A DNA stretch of 64,000 nt from Larkinella terrae. GTDB lineage: Bacteria > Bacteroidota > Bacteroidia > Cytophagales > Spirosomataceae. Shown here piece after piece: positions 44,836-51,975 of the stretch. A program made the position numbers and the translations under genes. Location of the stretch: contig NZ_WJXZ01000002.1 in NCBI RefSeq assembly GCF_009668025.1, positions 255,216 to 319,215 of the forward strand. The letters are read 5' to 3'. How positions within the stretch are numbered: the stretch's first letter is position 1; each line of letters starts with the position of its first letter. The notes under the pieces were generated by a model. The model had not been told where the DNA came from and did no database searches. It worked only from the letters and a program-made list of their open reading frames with translations.

Positions 44836-44916
44836 AAATGTAAAATGATGAATGTCAAATGTAAAAGTGGTTTCCAATCCGGCACTTTTACATTTGACAT
44901 TCATCATTTTACATTT
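44836..44916. repeat. Palindromic repeat family B, copy 2 (perfect 34-bp arms)
   Basis: Arms 44836-44869 and 44883-44916 are perfect inverted repeats (34 of 34) with a 13-nt loop. The arm shares AATGTAAAATGA and AAATGTAAAAGTG with copy 1 at 26143-26236. Like copy 1 it lies between convergent genes (SusD gene and the minus-strand cluster), so it may be a bidirectional terminator. Confidence 0.92.
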
Positions 44917-44939
44917 AATATTCTCTTTTTCCCTTCTCT

Positions 44940-45131
44940 TTATCGCCGATACAGCCGAAACGGATAGCCCTGGCGGTAGAGAAACAATTGAATAAGTACA
45001 CCCAATCGAATGCTGAGGGCATAGCAAAATAGTCTGCAAACCACCAGCGGTTTATTCTGGAAAACGAGCAGCAGGAGAATTTTAAACGCCATGACGAGGG
45101 TAATGGATGCGGATTGGAGAAAAGATGCCAT
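44940..45131 (-). CDS. Small two-helix membrane protein
   Basis: 63-residue unrecognised protein with two likely membrane segments (ITLVMAFKILLLLVF and VCRLFCYALSIRLGVLIQLFLY) and a basic C-terminus (FRLYRR). Its ATG follows the stop of the upstream unknown gene by only 4 nt, so it is probably co-translated with it. It is the last gene of the PARP-linked minus-strand cluster. Small size makes the call tentative, but the tight spacing and membrane pattern argue for a real gene. A membrane effector or anchor role would be speculation. Confidence 0.5.
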   Translation of the reverse strand: MASFLQSASITLVMAFKILLLLVFQNKPLVVCRLFCYALSIRLGVLIQLFLYRQGYPFRLYRR

Positions 45132-45135
45132 CGGT

Positions 45136-45597
45136 TTATGCCAGTGCTTTTCGAAATAATTCTTCCCGATTCCGCAAAATACTCCGACTTACTTCCGAGC
45201 CGCAACTCCCCGCCCGGTGATCGCAAAACGCCCGCATACTGGTGGGCAGGGACTCATACTTCGCCAACGCCGTCAGCCAGACCGTCCGGTCCTGATAAGG
45301 TGCCAGCAGGGCGCGGGCGCGGTTTAAATAGCGGTGCTGACGCGGCTTCCAGACCGGACGATCTCCGTAAACCGCCCCCTCGCCATTCAGGAGATTGGGC
45401 AGGGCCTGGGGCGGAGCCAGCGGCAATAGTTCCGCCAGCAGAAAAAGCCCCAGTTCGACATTCAACAGCCGGTTTGCCAACTGCCCCGGCAACTCGTATT
45501 GAAACCGGAGCTGCGTCGCCAGCGGTTCCTGCCAGTGCAGCGAAAACGGACTCAACTGGCGGGCAATCAACGTGTCGGAAAGGGGCAGTGCGTTCAT
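45136..45597 (-). CDS. Unknown protein, paralog of the gene at 47361-47789
   Basis: 153 residues, no known family recognised. It shares with the 47361-47789 product the block VELGLFLL-[SA]-EL, a Pro/Ala-rich stretch with ALP-LL, then W-[KT]-PRQH and RALL/LALL, and a basic C-terminal end with LFRK or LRKVL. The protein looks helical and soluble. It is preceded by the palindrome CGTAA-N5-TTACG (45661-45675) and a TATTTTTG promoter element, the same layout as its paralog. It heads a two-gene unit with the small membrane protein. Function unknown; co-regulation with the PARP gene is inferred from the shared site. Confidence 0.75.
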   Translation of the reverse strand: MNALPLSDTLIARQLSPFSLHWQEPLATQLRFQYELPGQLANRLLNVELGLFLLAELLPLAPPQALPNLLNGEGAVYGDRPVWKPRQHRYLNRARALLAPYQDRTVWLTALAKYESLPTSMRAFCDHRAGSCGSEVSRSILRNREELFRKALA

Positions 45598-45640
45598 GAG
45601 TATGTTGTTTACTGTCGGTCAGTTCGACGTTTAACCTGAA

Positions 45641-45648
45641 CAAAAATA
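45641..45648 (-). promoter_or_regulatory. -7 element TATTTTTG of the downstream PARP-cluster unit
   Basis: Minus strand reads TATTTTTG (TAnnTTTG). It lies exactly 12 nt downstream of the palindrome at 45661-45675 and gives a predicted leader of about 35 nt to the start codon at 45597. Confidence 0.6.
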
Positions 45649-45658
45649 AACCCACCAG

Positions 45659-45675
45659 AACGTAATCTTTTTACG
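45659..45675. promoter_or_regulatory. Candidate operator AACGTAATCTTTTTACG, copy 1
   Basis: The 17 nt occur identically at 47879-47895. The core CGTAA-TCTTT-TTACG is a perfect 5+5 inverted repeat with a 5-nt spacer. It overlaps the place where a -33 element would be, 12 nt upstream of TATTTTTG, upstream of the unknown gene 45136-45597. The divergent WYL regulator is the likely binder, by inference. Confidence 0.7.
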
Positions 45676-45678
45676 TTG

Positions 45679-45966
45679 TCAGAAAAAACTTGAATTATTT
45701 TTGGGCAGATTGAGCATATAATCTGGCAGCGCCGTCAGGTGCGGGAAGTAGTAAACCCGGTACGTTCCGTTGTCATTGATCGCCCAGTTTTCCTGTTGCG
45801 CTACTGCGAACAGCAAATCCGATACGTCGGCCTGATAAGCCCGGTAACCCCGTTTGCGGAGATGGTTTTTTACGTCCAGCGTTGTGGTGCTGCCCTCGGC
45901 CAGTATGAGCGTGGTAGCGGCCATGCGCACGGCCTGGCGGGTGGTTTTCTTCGCTCCGGTGTTCAT
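45679..45966 (-). CDS. Small winged-helix-like protein co-transcribed with PARP
   Basis: 95 residues from ATG 45966, which is 2 nt after the PARP stop codon, so translation is coupled. A helix-turn-helix or winged-helix pattern is visible: TLDVKNHLRKRGYRAYQADVSDLLFAV followed by a beta hairpin ENWAINDNGTYRVYYF, here cited in parts (TLDVKNHLRKRGY, QADVSDLLFAVAQ, GTYRVYYFP). No family recognised. The PARP protein has no zinc-finger DNA-binding domain of its own, so this partner could bring it to DNA; that is inference. A longer frame upstream overlaps the PARP gene and is unlikely. Confidence 0.7.
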   Translation of the reverse strand: MNTGAKKTTRQAVRMAATTLILAEGSTTTLDVKNHLRKRGYRAYQADVSDLLFAVAQQENWAINDNGTYRVYYFPHLTALPDYMLNLPKNNSSFF

Positions 45967-45968
45967 GA

Positions 45969-47324
45969 TTAGAGTTTGATGCGGACCATATACCGCACCG
46001 TACACTGGGCGGAGTTATACACGATAAATTCATTCTTGAGCAAACTGACACCCCGTTGAGCAAACACCGAGTCATACTTGGGGTCGATGTTTTTCAGCTT
46101 ATTTCCGTCCAGTTGCATGTGCCAGGTGTCGTGTTTGTTTACCTTCAGTTGCTGGCCGACGTGGACCTCATAAATGCCCAGATAGCCTTCTTTCTGTTGC
46201 CCGTTCGCCCAGGCAGAACCGTGTAACGAGGTGTAGTTGAGCGATTTACTGAACTGGTCGGCGAAATAAATACCGTAACCGAACATCTTACCCGTAATAA
46301 CGGCGTTGGCCGGATGCAGCACCAATCCGGTTTTGAGGATCGACAGCCAGTTTTCGCTGCGGCTGCCGTGCCAGAGAAGCTGGGTTTTGGCGTTCGGTCG
46401 GCTGCGGGTGTAGGTGTCGAACGCCGTTTGTGTATCCGTCTGGCGAACGCTGAAAGCCGCGTCGAACTTGTCCGCATCTTCGCCCATCATGCGTTTGATT
46501 AGCGTCAGAACGCGCTTTTCGGTGACGGGTTCCACCTCAAGCTTCATCATTTCGAGCAAACCGGTTGGCGCCTGGTCGGGCGTTTCGTTTTCCTGATTCA
46601 GTTCGACCTGCCCCCGCATAACGTCGAGCGTGTCCTGCTCGGAAGCCAACTGATCGTGCAGAGGCTGGAGGTCCTCGGTCGTTTCCGGCGATTCGGTTAC
46701 CAAATGCTGACCGACTTTCCCCATCTTGCGCGGAATCACTTTGAATAAATCCAGCAGCTTCCGGTTGTAAGCGGTTACGTCTACATTCGGCGTGACCAGA
46801 GCCGCCAGCTCGTTGAGCAGATGCTGGGCGGTTTCGACCTGTTTGCGCGTTACCTCCTGCGCCGTTACGACGTAGTTCTGGTAAATGGATTGGCTGGCAA
46901 ACTCCATCAACCGGCTCATCAAACCGCGCACCTCGGCATTGGAAATGGTACTGGCGTCGGCGGTCGCCGTTTTCTCAGCGTAAAGGTGCGTCTGATCAAC
47001 GTAGCCTTTGGCCACTTTTTCCCGGATTTTTCGTTCCCATTGCGCCATCGGATAGGTGGTGACGCTTTTTGAACCCCCAATCCGCCCGTAATGAACAGTA
47101 AAGGTGTGGTCGGACTCCTCCCGCATTTCATAGTATTTGTTGTTGTTTTCGGCGGTTACCATGATGAGTTTCACGGTACGTAATTTTTGGGCGGGAGAAG
47201 CCGACGGTTTGGTCGTTGGATCGGTTTGGACCGACGGACTCGGTTTAACAGATGAGGAGACCGTTTTAAGCAAAGCAGCCGGGGCTGCAGAACCGGTTAA
47301 GCGCTGGAGCAGGTTATTCAGCAT
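45969..47324 (-). CDS. PARP1-like ADP-ribosyltransferase (WGR, helical regulatory, ART domains)
   Basis: 451 residues. A low-complexity N-terminus (1-50) precedes a WGR domain (about 52-115; VHYGRIGGSKS in place of the WGR signature), a helical PARP regulatory-like region (about 132-240; LMSRLMEFASQSIYQN, LNELAALVTPN) and the ART catalytic domain (about 255-451). The full H-Y-E triad of true poly-ADP-ribosylating PARPs is present: His319 in LLWHGSRSENW, Tyr353 in MFGYGIYFAD, Glu432 in NEFIVYNSAQ, closely matching human PARP1 around His862, Tyr896 and Glu988. So it should use NAD+ to modify protein or DNA-associated targets and may make chains. It sits between paralogous unknown genes, with a WYL regulator divergent. 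No macrodomain or PARG gene is nearby. Confidence 0.92.
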   Translation of the reverse strand: MLNNLLQRLTGSAAPAALLKTVSSSVKPSPSVQTDPTTKPSASPAQKLRTVKLIMVTAENNNKYYEMREESDHTFTVHYGRIGGSKSVTTYPMAQWERKIREKVAKGYVDQTHLYAEKTATADASTISNAEVRGLMSRLMEFASQSIYQNYVVTAQEVTRKQVETAQHLLNELAALVTPNVDVTAYNRKLLDLFKVIPRKMGKVGQHLVTESPETTEDLQPLHDQLASEQDTLDVMRGQVELNQENETPDQAPTGLLEMMKLEVEPVTEKRVLTLIKRMMGEDADKFDAAFSVRQTDTQTAFDTYTRSRPNAKTQLLWHGSRSENWLSILKTGLVLHPANAVITGKMFGYGIYFADQFSKSLNYTSLHGSAWANGQQKEGYLGIYEVHVGQQLKVNKHDTWHMQLDGNKLKNIDPKYDSVFAQRGVSLLKNEFIVYNSAQCTVRYMVRIKL

Positions 47325-47360
47325 AGTCGTACTAAAGGAAGGCAGGGACAGGGATATAAA

Positions 47361-47789
47361 TTAGCTCAAGACTTTCCGCAGAACGCTTAAGCGGTTGCGC
47401 GAAAAACCAACGGTTTTCGGGCGGAACGAGCTATAATCGCGGCTGATGTCGTAAGCCTGCAGGTGAACCGGAACGGCCATGTAGGTTTCCAGCAAATCGC
47501 ACCAGTGTGTAAAGTGGGAAAGGTGCGTCAGCAGGGCCAGCCCGCGACTCCGCAATTTGTGCTGCCGGGGTGTCCAGACCGAGTCGGTGCTGCTCAGTAA
47601 ACCGGGCAGGGCGACGGGCGAGGCCGAAGGCATCAGTTCCGAAAGCAGGAACAGGCCGAGTTCGACATCGAAAAGCTGGCGGGCCGACAATCGGGGGAGT
47701 CGGCGGGTGGGACGCTGGCTGGTCAAACCGGAGTTGGCGGTCGTTGCGTGGCGATAGAACGCCGGAGCAAGGGAGGCAAGTGTGTTCAT
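47361..47789 (-). CDS. Unknown protein, paralog of the gene at 45136-45597
   Basis: 142 residues, family not recognised. Conserved with its paralog: FDVELGLFLLSELMP, then ASPVALPGLL, VWTPRQHKLRSRGLALL and the C-terminal RNRLSVLRKVLS. First gene of the operon that continues with PARP (36-nt gap) and the small winged-helix-like protein. Preceded by the same palindrome (47881-47895) and a CAATTTTG -7-like element as its paralog. Because both copies head a transcription unit under the same site, dosage or pairing with the PARP seems likely; whether they are targets, sensors or inhibitors cannot be told. Confidence 0.78.
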   Translation of the reverse strand: MNTLASLAPAFYRHATTANSGLTSQRPTRRLPRLSARQLFDVELGLFLLSELMPSASPVALPGLLSSTDSVWTPRQHKLRSRGLALLTHLSHFTHWCDLLETYMAVPVHLQAYDISRDYSSFRPKTVGFSRNRLSVLRKVLS

Positions 47790-47860
47790 GGCAAAAGGTG
47801 TTCAGTAGTACGTTGGTCCGGCGATGCGGTTTTTAGACCTGATCTCCGGGTTGGACGATA

Positions 47861-47868
47861 CAAAATTG
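47861..47868 (-). promoter_or_regulatory. -7-like element CAATTTTG of the PARP operon
   Basis: Minus strand reads CAATTTTG, one mismatch from TAnnTTTG, 12 nt downstream of the palindrome at 47881-47895, the same spacing as in the sister unit. The weaker match may mean activation is needed. Confidence 0.5.
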
Positions 47869-47878
47869 ATCCGGTCAA

Positions 47879-47895
47879 AACGTAATCTTTTTACG
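47879..47895. promoter_or_regulatory. Candidate operator AACGTAATCTTTTTACG, copy 2
   Basis: Identical to 45659-45675. It lies in the divergent region between the PARP operon and the WYL regulator (ATG 47954), so a single bound regulator could control both directions. Confidence 0.7.
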
Positions 47896-47953
47896 GCCTT
47901 CTGTTTTTTTGAAATATTTTTTCTCTTTTTTGTCCCGACCAAAAACCGGACCT

Positions 47954-48976
47954 ATGCCCATTACCCGTTCTGCTTTTCAGCGTTACCGCCTGATCGATGA
48001 GGTGATCAGCCGCTATCCCCGGCGGTATTCCAAACAGAAACTCTTTGAATTACTGCACGATCGCTGCGGCATTCGCTCGGTTTCGTCGCTCGAAAAAGAC
48101 ATTCAGCGGCTCCGCGAAGACCACGACGCGCCCATTGCCTACGACAAACGCTGCAACGGCTATTATTACACTGATCCGCAATTCCGGTTGCTGCGGTTGA
48201 TGCTCACGCCCGACGATATGGAAGCGCTCGACTACGCCCGCGAGGTGCTGGCGGCCACGCAGGGCGCGCCGGTGGTGGCTGAGCTGACGAATGCGCTCCA
48301 GAAGGTGCGGCAAAGCCTGGACATTGTGCGGGAAGTGCGCCCCGAAGATGGCAACGTGCTGGAACCGGGCCGTAAAGTCGTCTATGTGGAAGAAAAAGTC
48401 CTGGGCGGAAACCGGCAATACGTACCGGTTTTGATTCGGGCCGTCAACCAGAACCGGCAGGTGTCGTTTCACTACCGCAAGCACGTCGATGCGGCTCCCG
48501 AATCGACCGATCGTCCGCGCACGCTGCACCCGATTCTGCTGCGCGAAGTGGCCGATAGCTGGTACGTGATCGGGTATGATGATACCAGCGGCAAGGAAAA
48601 AACCTACGCCCTCGATCGGATGAGCGACCTGGAAATTCTGGACGAACCCTGTGCCGTGCCGCCCTCGGTGCTGGCGTACGTGGCGGAATTGTTCGATCAC
48701 ATTTACGGAATTACGGACACTACCGACCCCGTGGAGGAGATTTTACTGTCTTTTTCGCCCCTTTTTGGCTATTACGTCAAGGCTAAACCCATTCACCAGA
48801 CGCAGGAAGTCCTGCGCGACGACGAAACCGAATGCATTGTGCGGCTGCGGCTGGCCCCCAACCGCGACCTGCTGATGCACCTCCGCAGCTACGGCGAACA
48901 CGTCAAAGTGCTGCAACCGGCAAGTCTGGCGCAGACGGTGGTGGCGTCGTTGCGGGAGACGCTGGGGCGGTATTGA
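47954..48976 (+). CDS. WYL-domain transcriptional regulator
   Basis: 340 residues from ATG 47954 (MPITRSAFQRYR). N-terminal winged helix-turn-helix (about 5-75; RYSKQKLFELLHD, SVSSLEKDIQRLRED), a helical linker, a WYL domain (about 150-235; VSFHYRK, LHPILLREVADSWYVIGYDD with WYV in place of WYL, TYALDRMSDLEIL) and a C-terminal WCX extension (to 340). WYL proteins sense ligands, often nucleic acids or nucleotides, and control DNA-damage or phage-defence genes. It is divergent from the PARP operon, sharing the palindromic site at 47879-47895, and is thus the best candidate regulator of the cluster. Confidence 0.92.
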   Translation: MPITRSAFQRYRLIDEVISRYPRRYSKQKLFELLHDRCGIRSVSSLEKDIQRLREDHDAPIAYDKRCNGYYYTDPQFRLLRLMLTPDDMEALDYAREVLAATQGAPVVAELTNALQKVRQSLDIVREVRPEDGNVLEPGRKVVYVEEKVLGGNRQYVPVLIRAVNQNRQVSFHYRKHVDAAPESTDRPRTLHPILLREVADSWYVIGYDDTSGKEKTYALDRMSDLEILDEPCAVPPSVLAYVAELFDHIYGITDTTDPVEEILLSFSPLFGYYVKAKPIHQTQEVLRDDETECIVRLRLAPNRDLLMHLRSYGEHVKVLQPASLAQTVVASLRETLGRY

Positions 48977-49094
48977 TTATTGGCCGAAAATAGTAACTTT
49001 AATTGCCTGGAATTCATACGGCAATCCAACGGGAAGTTACTTTCCGGGGTCATGGCTACATCCCGGTTAACCGGGCAAAAATGCAGCTTACGTT

Positions 49095-50276
49095 ATGTTT
49101 CGCCTGATTCTGTTTTTCGGCCTGATCGCTACGGTGCTGACCGCGTGCACCAGTGGCAAAACCGCCCTTCGTCGGGGTCGTTTTGATCTGGCAGTTGAAA
49201 AAGCTTCCCACCGGCTCAGTCAGCCGCGCGGGCTATTCAAACGCGGTTATGAGACGGCTCCGCAGGTGTTAAAGGAGGCTTTTGTGCACGCCTATAACCA
49301 GCACCAGACCGCGATCCGGCGGCTGTCTTCGGCATCCGCTGCGAACCTGAATCACCCCTTTCGGTGGGAAACCGTCTTTCAGGAATATACCCAACTGCAA
49401 CTCCTGACGGATAACGCCCGGCGCGGGTCCTGCGACGCCTGTACGGAGTGGTTGGCCGCTTACCCCACTTCGTACGCCGACCGGCTCCGTGAAGTGCGTG
49501 AGTTAGCCGCAGCCGACCGGTACGCCATTGCCGAAGAGGCTTTTCCGTTTCGCGAAGAAAACCGCCTGGCGGCTAAAGAAGCTTACATTAGTTACCGGAA
49601 AGCCATTGACTGGGTCGCTGATTACCGGCAGGCCCGCGCTAAATCGGAAGATGCGCTGCCCTTCGCCATTCTTCGGGTGGTTGTGGAACCGCTCAGTCCA
49701 ACGAACGAAATCAGTCCCCGCGAAAACAAAGAATTGCAACGGCTTATTTTTCAGCAGCTTGAGAAGAACGCGGCACCTTCAACCTTTGTACGGCTTTATC
49801 CGCCCGGCGAACAGGCCGGTGATGGTTTTCCGATTCACCAGGCTGTTCAGGCCCAGGTGACCCATTATCTGCCTTTCAGCGAAGACTTTTCCTCCTCCTC
49901 CACCACCATTTACAGCAGTCAGTCGTATAAAGTAGGGGAGAAAAAAATCAACGACTCCACCAAAGTTGATATTATGGAGAAGGTGAGTGGAACGCTGACG
50001 ACCCATCGCCGGGAAATCCGTGCCGGGCTGGACTTGAGGATGCGGGCGTTGGATACACAAACGGGGCAAGTGCTGTGGGAAGAACCGGTTTGGGAAAGTC
50101 GCTCCTGGGTGACAGTTTGGGAAACGTTCAGCGGGGATGATCGGGCGCTCAACGGCAATTCGTTGAAAAGTGCTGATCCTTTTCCACCATCCCGCTGGCA
50201 ACTGTACAACAGCCTGCGCGATGAACTCGCCTACGATGTCGTCCGGAAACTAAAATCGAAGTACGCCAGGGATTAG
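49095..50276 (+). CDS. Hypothetical lipoprotein
   Basis: 393-residue protein with a lipoprotein signal (LILFFGLIATVLTACTSGK; Cys18 acylated). The N-terminal half is helical with TPR-like character (FDLAVEKASHRLSQP, LKEAFVHAYNQHQ, AYISYRKAIDWVADYRQA). The C-terminal half has a run SSSSTTIYSSQSYK, then beta-rich sequence (GTLTTHRREIRAGLDLRMRALDTQTGQVLWEEPV) cited here only as its pieces GTLTTHRREIRAG and DTQTGQVLWEEP, resembling proteins with CsgG-like or outer-membrane-associated assembly roles. No family assigned. Same strand as the WYL regulator, 118 nt downstream, but there is no strong sign that it belongs to that system. Confidence 0.7.
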   Translation: MFRLILFFGLIATVLTACTSGKTALRRGRFDLAVEKASHRLSQPRGLFKRGYETAPQVLKEAFVHAYNQHQTAIRRLSSASAANLNHPFRWETVFQEYTQLQLLTDNARRGSCDACTEWLAAYPTSYADRLREVRELAAADRYAIAEEAFPFREENRLAAKEAYISYRKAIDWVADYRQARAKSEDALPFAILRVVVEPLSPTNEISPRENKELQRLIFQQLEKNAAPSTFVRLYPPGEQAGDGFPIHQAVQAQVTHYLPFSEDFSSSSTTIYSSQSYKVGEKKINDSTKVDIMEKVSGTLTTHRREIRAGLDLRMRALDTQTGQVLWEEPVWESRSWVTVWETFSGDDRALNGNSLKSADPFPPSRWQLYNSLRDELAYDVVRKLKSKYARD

Positions 50277-50321
50277 GCGGATGCAATACCAGACCTGCTA
50301 GCGTTTCTGCCGCAGAAATTG

Positions 50322-50329
50322 TAAATTTG
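50322..50329 (+). promoter_or_regulatory. -7 element TAAATTTG for the Uma2 gene
   Basis: TAAATTTG matches TAnnTTTG and lies 14 nt before the ATG at 50344, implying a very short leader. Confidence 0.5.
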
Positions 50330-50343
50330 GCTACTGCCAATGA

Positions 50344-50916
50344 ATGATCGTTATGATAGCCACGCCAACTACACCTACTTTGCCAACCCACCTGCAAACC
50401 GTCGACGAGTTTGAAGAGTGGGAGCGGACCTATCCCCACGAGGGTAATTATGAGTTTGTGCGCGGCCGGATCATACCAAAGCCCGCTATGAAACAAGAAG
50501 AAATTTTTATCACCAGTTTTTTAATTCGTCAATTTTACCAATCCAGTTTGTCGAAACAAGGTGACGAATTGTTGCCTGAGTTGGATTCATACGTCGATGG
50601 CGTCCGCAAGCGGATTCCTGATTTGACGTATGTCACTGCTGAGCAAAAGCAGGCGATTCGTCGGAAAGAACGGATCAGTACGATTTTCGCCATTGAAATT
50701 CTGTCGGATTCAGAGTCGTATGAAGACGTGCTGGACAAGTTACAGGATTATTTCGACGGTGGTGCGCAGCTGGTCTGGTATATCGCTCCGAAACGGCAGA
50801 AAATTTTTGTTTACACCTCGCCCGACGATTCAAAAACCTACAAAGGCCAGGATGTCATTTCGGCGGCTCCGGTCGTGCCGGATTTGCAGTTTGTTGTCGC
50901 GGAGATGTTTGCCTAG
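50344..50916 (+). CDS. Uma2-family (DUF820) putative endonuclease
   Basis: 190-residue protein of the Uma2 family, a PD-(D/E)XK nuclease fold abundant in cyanobacteria and some Bacteroidota. The pattern YEFVRGRIIPKPAM, RIPDLTYV, FAIEILSDSESYEDVLDKL and GAQLVWYIAPKRQKIFVY carries the acidic and lysine positions expected of the fold (PDL, EIL). Start at ATG 50344 or 50353. Biological role of the family is unproven; link with mobile DNA has been suggested. Single gene with its own promoter element. Confidence 0.88.
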   Translation: MIVMIATPTTPTLPTHLQTVDEFEEWERTYPHEGNYEFVRGRIIPKPAMKQEEIFITSFLIRQFYQSSLSKQGDELLPELDSYVDGVRKRIPDLTYVTAEQKQAIRRKERISTIFAIEILSDSESYEDVLDKLQDYFDGGAQLVWYIAPKRQKIFVYTSPDDSKTYKGQDVISAAPVVPDLQFVVAEMFA

Positions 50917-51030
50917 ATTGCCGTCTGGCGGTCCTCATTCGCAAAATTTAATATTTTAAATTTTTTAAAGATAGCTGGCGGAATTCGGGGACGATGCACT
51001 ATTTTTAGGGATAACGCGCCCCAAATACGC

Positions 51031-51969
51031 ATGAAAAAACACTACCCCGCTGGCTTGCCTTCCTTTCTGATTAGTATTCTCGGTTTACTCTTCTTTCAGG
51101 GGTCGGTTTTGCAAATTCCGGTCGGGACAACCGGCCAGTCGACGGTCGATACCACCCGATGGGCCTTTCCCTGCGATCAAAAGACGATTGAACGCTACAC
51201 GGCGTATCGCACCCCAAAACCGCTCGTGATCGACGGGAAATTGGACGAGGAAATCTGGGCTAAAATCCCGCGCTCGCCCCGGTTTGTCGATCTGGTTACG
51301 GCGGAGCCAACAATTCACGACACGCGGGCGGCCGTCTGCTGGGATCAGGAGAATCTCTACATCGGTTTTTGGGTGGAAGAACCGCAGATCACCGGTAAAC
51401 TGACGAAGCAGAACGATCCGATTTATACCGACAACGACGTCGAGGTTTTTATCGCCGGGAAAGACACCTATTATGAGTTCGAAATCAATGCGTTAGGGAC
51501 GCGCTACGAAGTGTTTTTTGTGTGGCAGGAAGCCTACGAAAAAGGCGGTTTTGGTGCCGATCCGGTCTTTGCGCTCACTAATCCGAACGTCCGGAAATTC
51601 AACGGCGTCGGCTTCAAAAAACACCCCCGCGGATTGCGGATTGGGTCCTGGGATTTCCGGTTTCCGGGCCTGCAAACGGCGGTTTCCATCGACGGTACGC
51701 TGAACGATAACCGCGACCGCGACCGCCGGTGGACCGTCGAGCTGGCGTTTCCCTGGAAAGGCATGGACTGGCTCGCGAAAGCCGATCACCGCGCGCTGCC
51801 GCCGAAAAACAACGACCAGTGGCGGATTGATTTCTCGCGCTTCAACACCTACAAGGAAGCCGCTCCGTCGACCGACCACGGCGGCTGGGCCTGGAATTCC
51901 CACCGCGTCTGGGACTCTCACGTCCCGGAATGCTTCCCGATCATTACGTTTTCGGGGAAGGCGTTGTAG
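51031..51969 (+). CDS. Secreted carbohydrate-binding family 9-like protein
   Basis: 312 residues with an N-terminal signal (FLISILGLLFFQGS). The rest is one CBM9-like/DOMON-related beta-sandwich: PKPLVIDGKLDEEIWAKIP, AAVCWDQENLYIGFWVEEP, YTDNDVEVFIAGKDTYYEFEINALG cited as DNDVEVFIAG and YYEFEINALG, and VELAFPWKGMDWLA with WRIDFSRFN. Such domains bind sugars and often belong to proteins acting on polysaccharides, but no catalytic domain is present. It converges (6-nt gap) with the DUF3037 gene. Confidence 0.87.
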   Translation: MKKHYPAGLPSFLISILGLLFFQGSVLQIPVGTTGQSTVDTTRWAFPCDQKTIERYTAYRTPKPLVIDGKLDEEIWAKIPRSPRFVDLVTAEPTIHDTRAAVCWDQENLYIGFWVEEPQITGKLTKQNDPIYTDNDVEVFIAGKDTYYEFEINALGTRYEVFFVWQEAYEKGGFGADPVFALTNPNVRKFNGVGFKKHPRGLRIGSWDFRFPGLQTAVSIDGTLNDNRDRDRRWTVELAFPWKGMDWLAKADHRALPPKNNDQWRIDFSRFNTYKEAAPSTDHGGWAWNSHRVWDSHVPECFPIITFSGKAL

Positions 51970-51975
51970 GCGGTT

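Noticed and set aside
44586-45039. Minus-strand frames reading through repeat B copy 2
   Set aside because: They translate the palindrome and the antisense of the SusD gene; the short gene at 44940-45131 in another frame fits the operon better.
45969-47324. KptA/Tpt1 RNA phosphotransferase or DarT-like toxin instead of PARP
   Set aside because: The WGR-like domain, helical regulatory region and H-Y-E triad with the LLWHGSR and GIYFAD motifs fit PARP1 and not those families.
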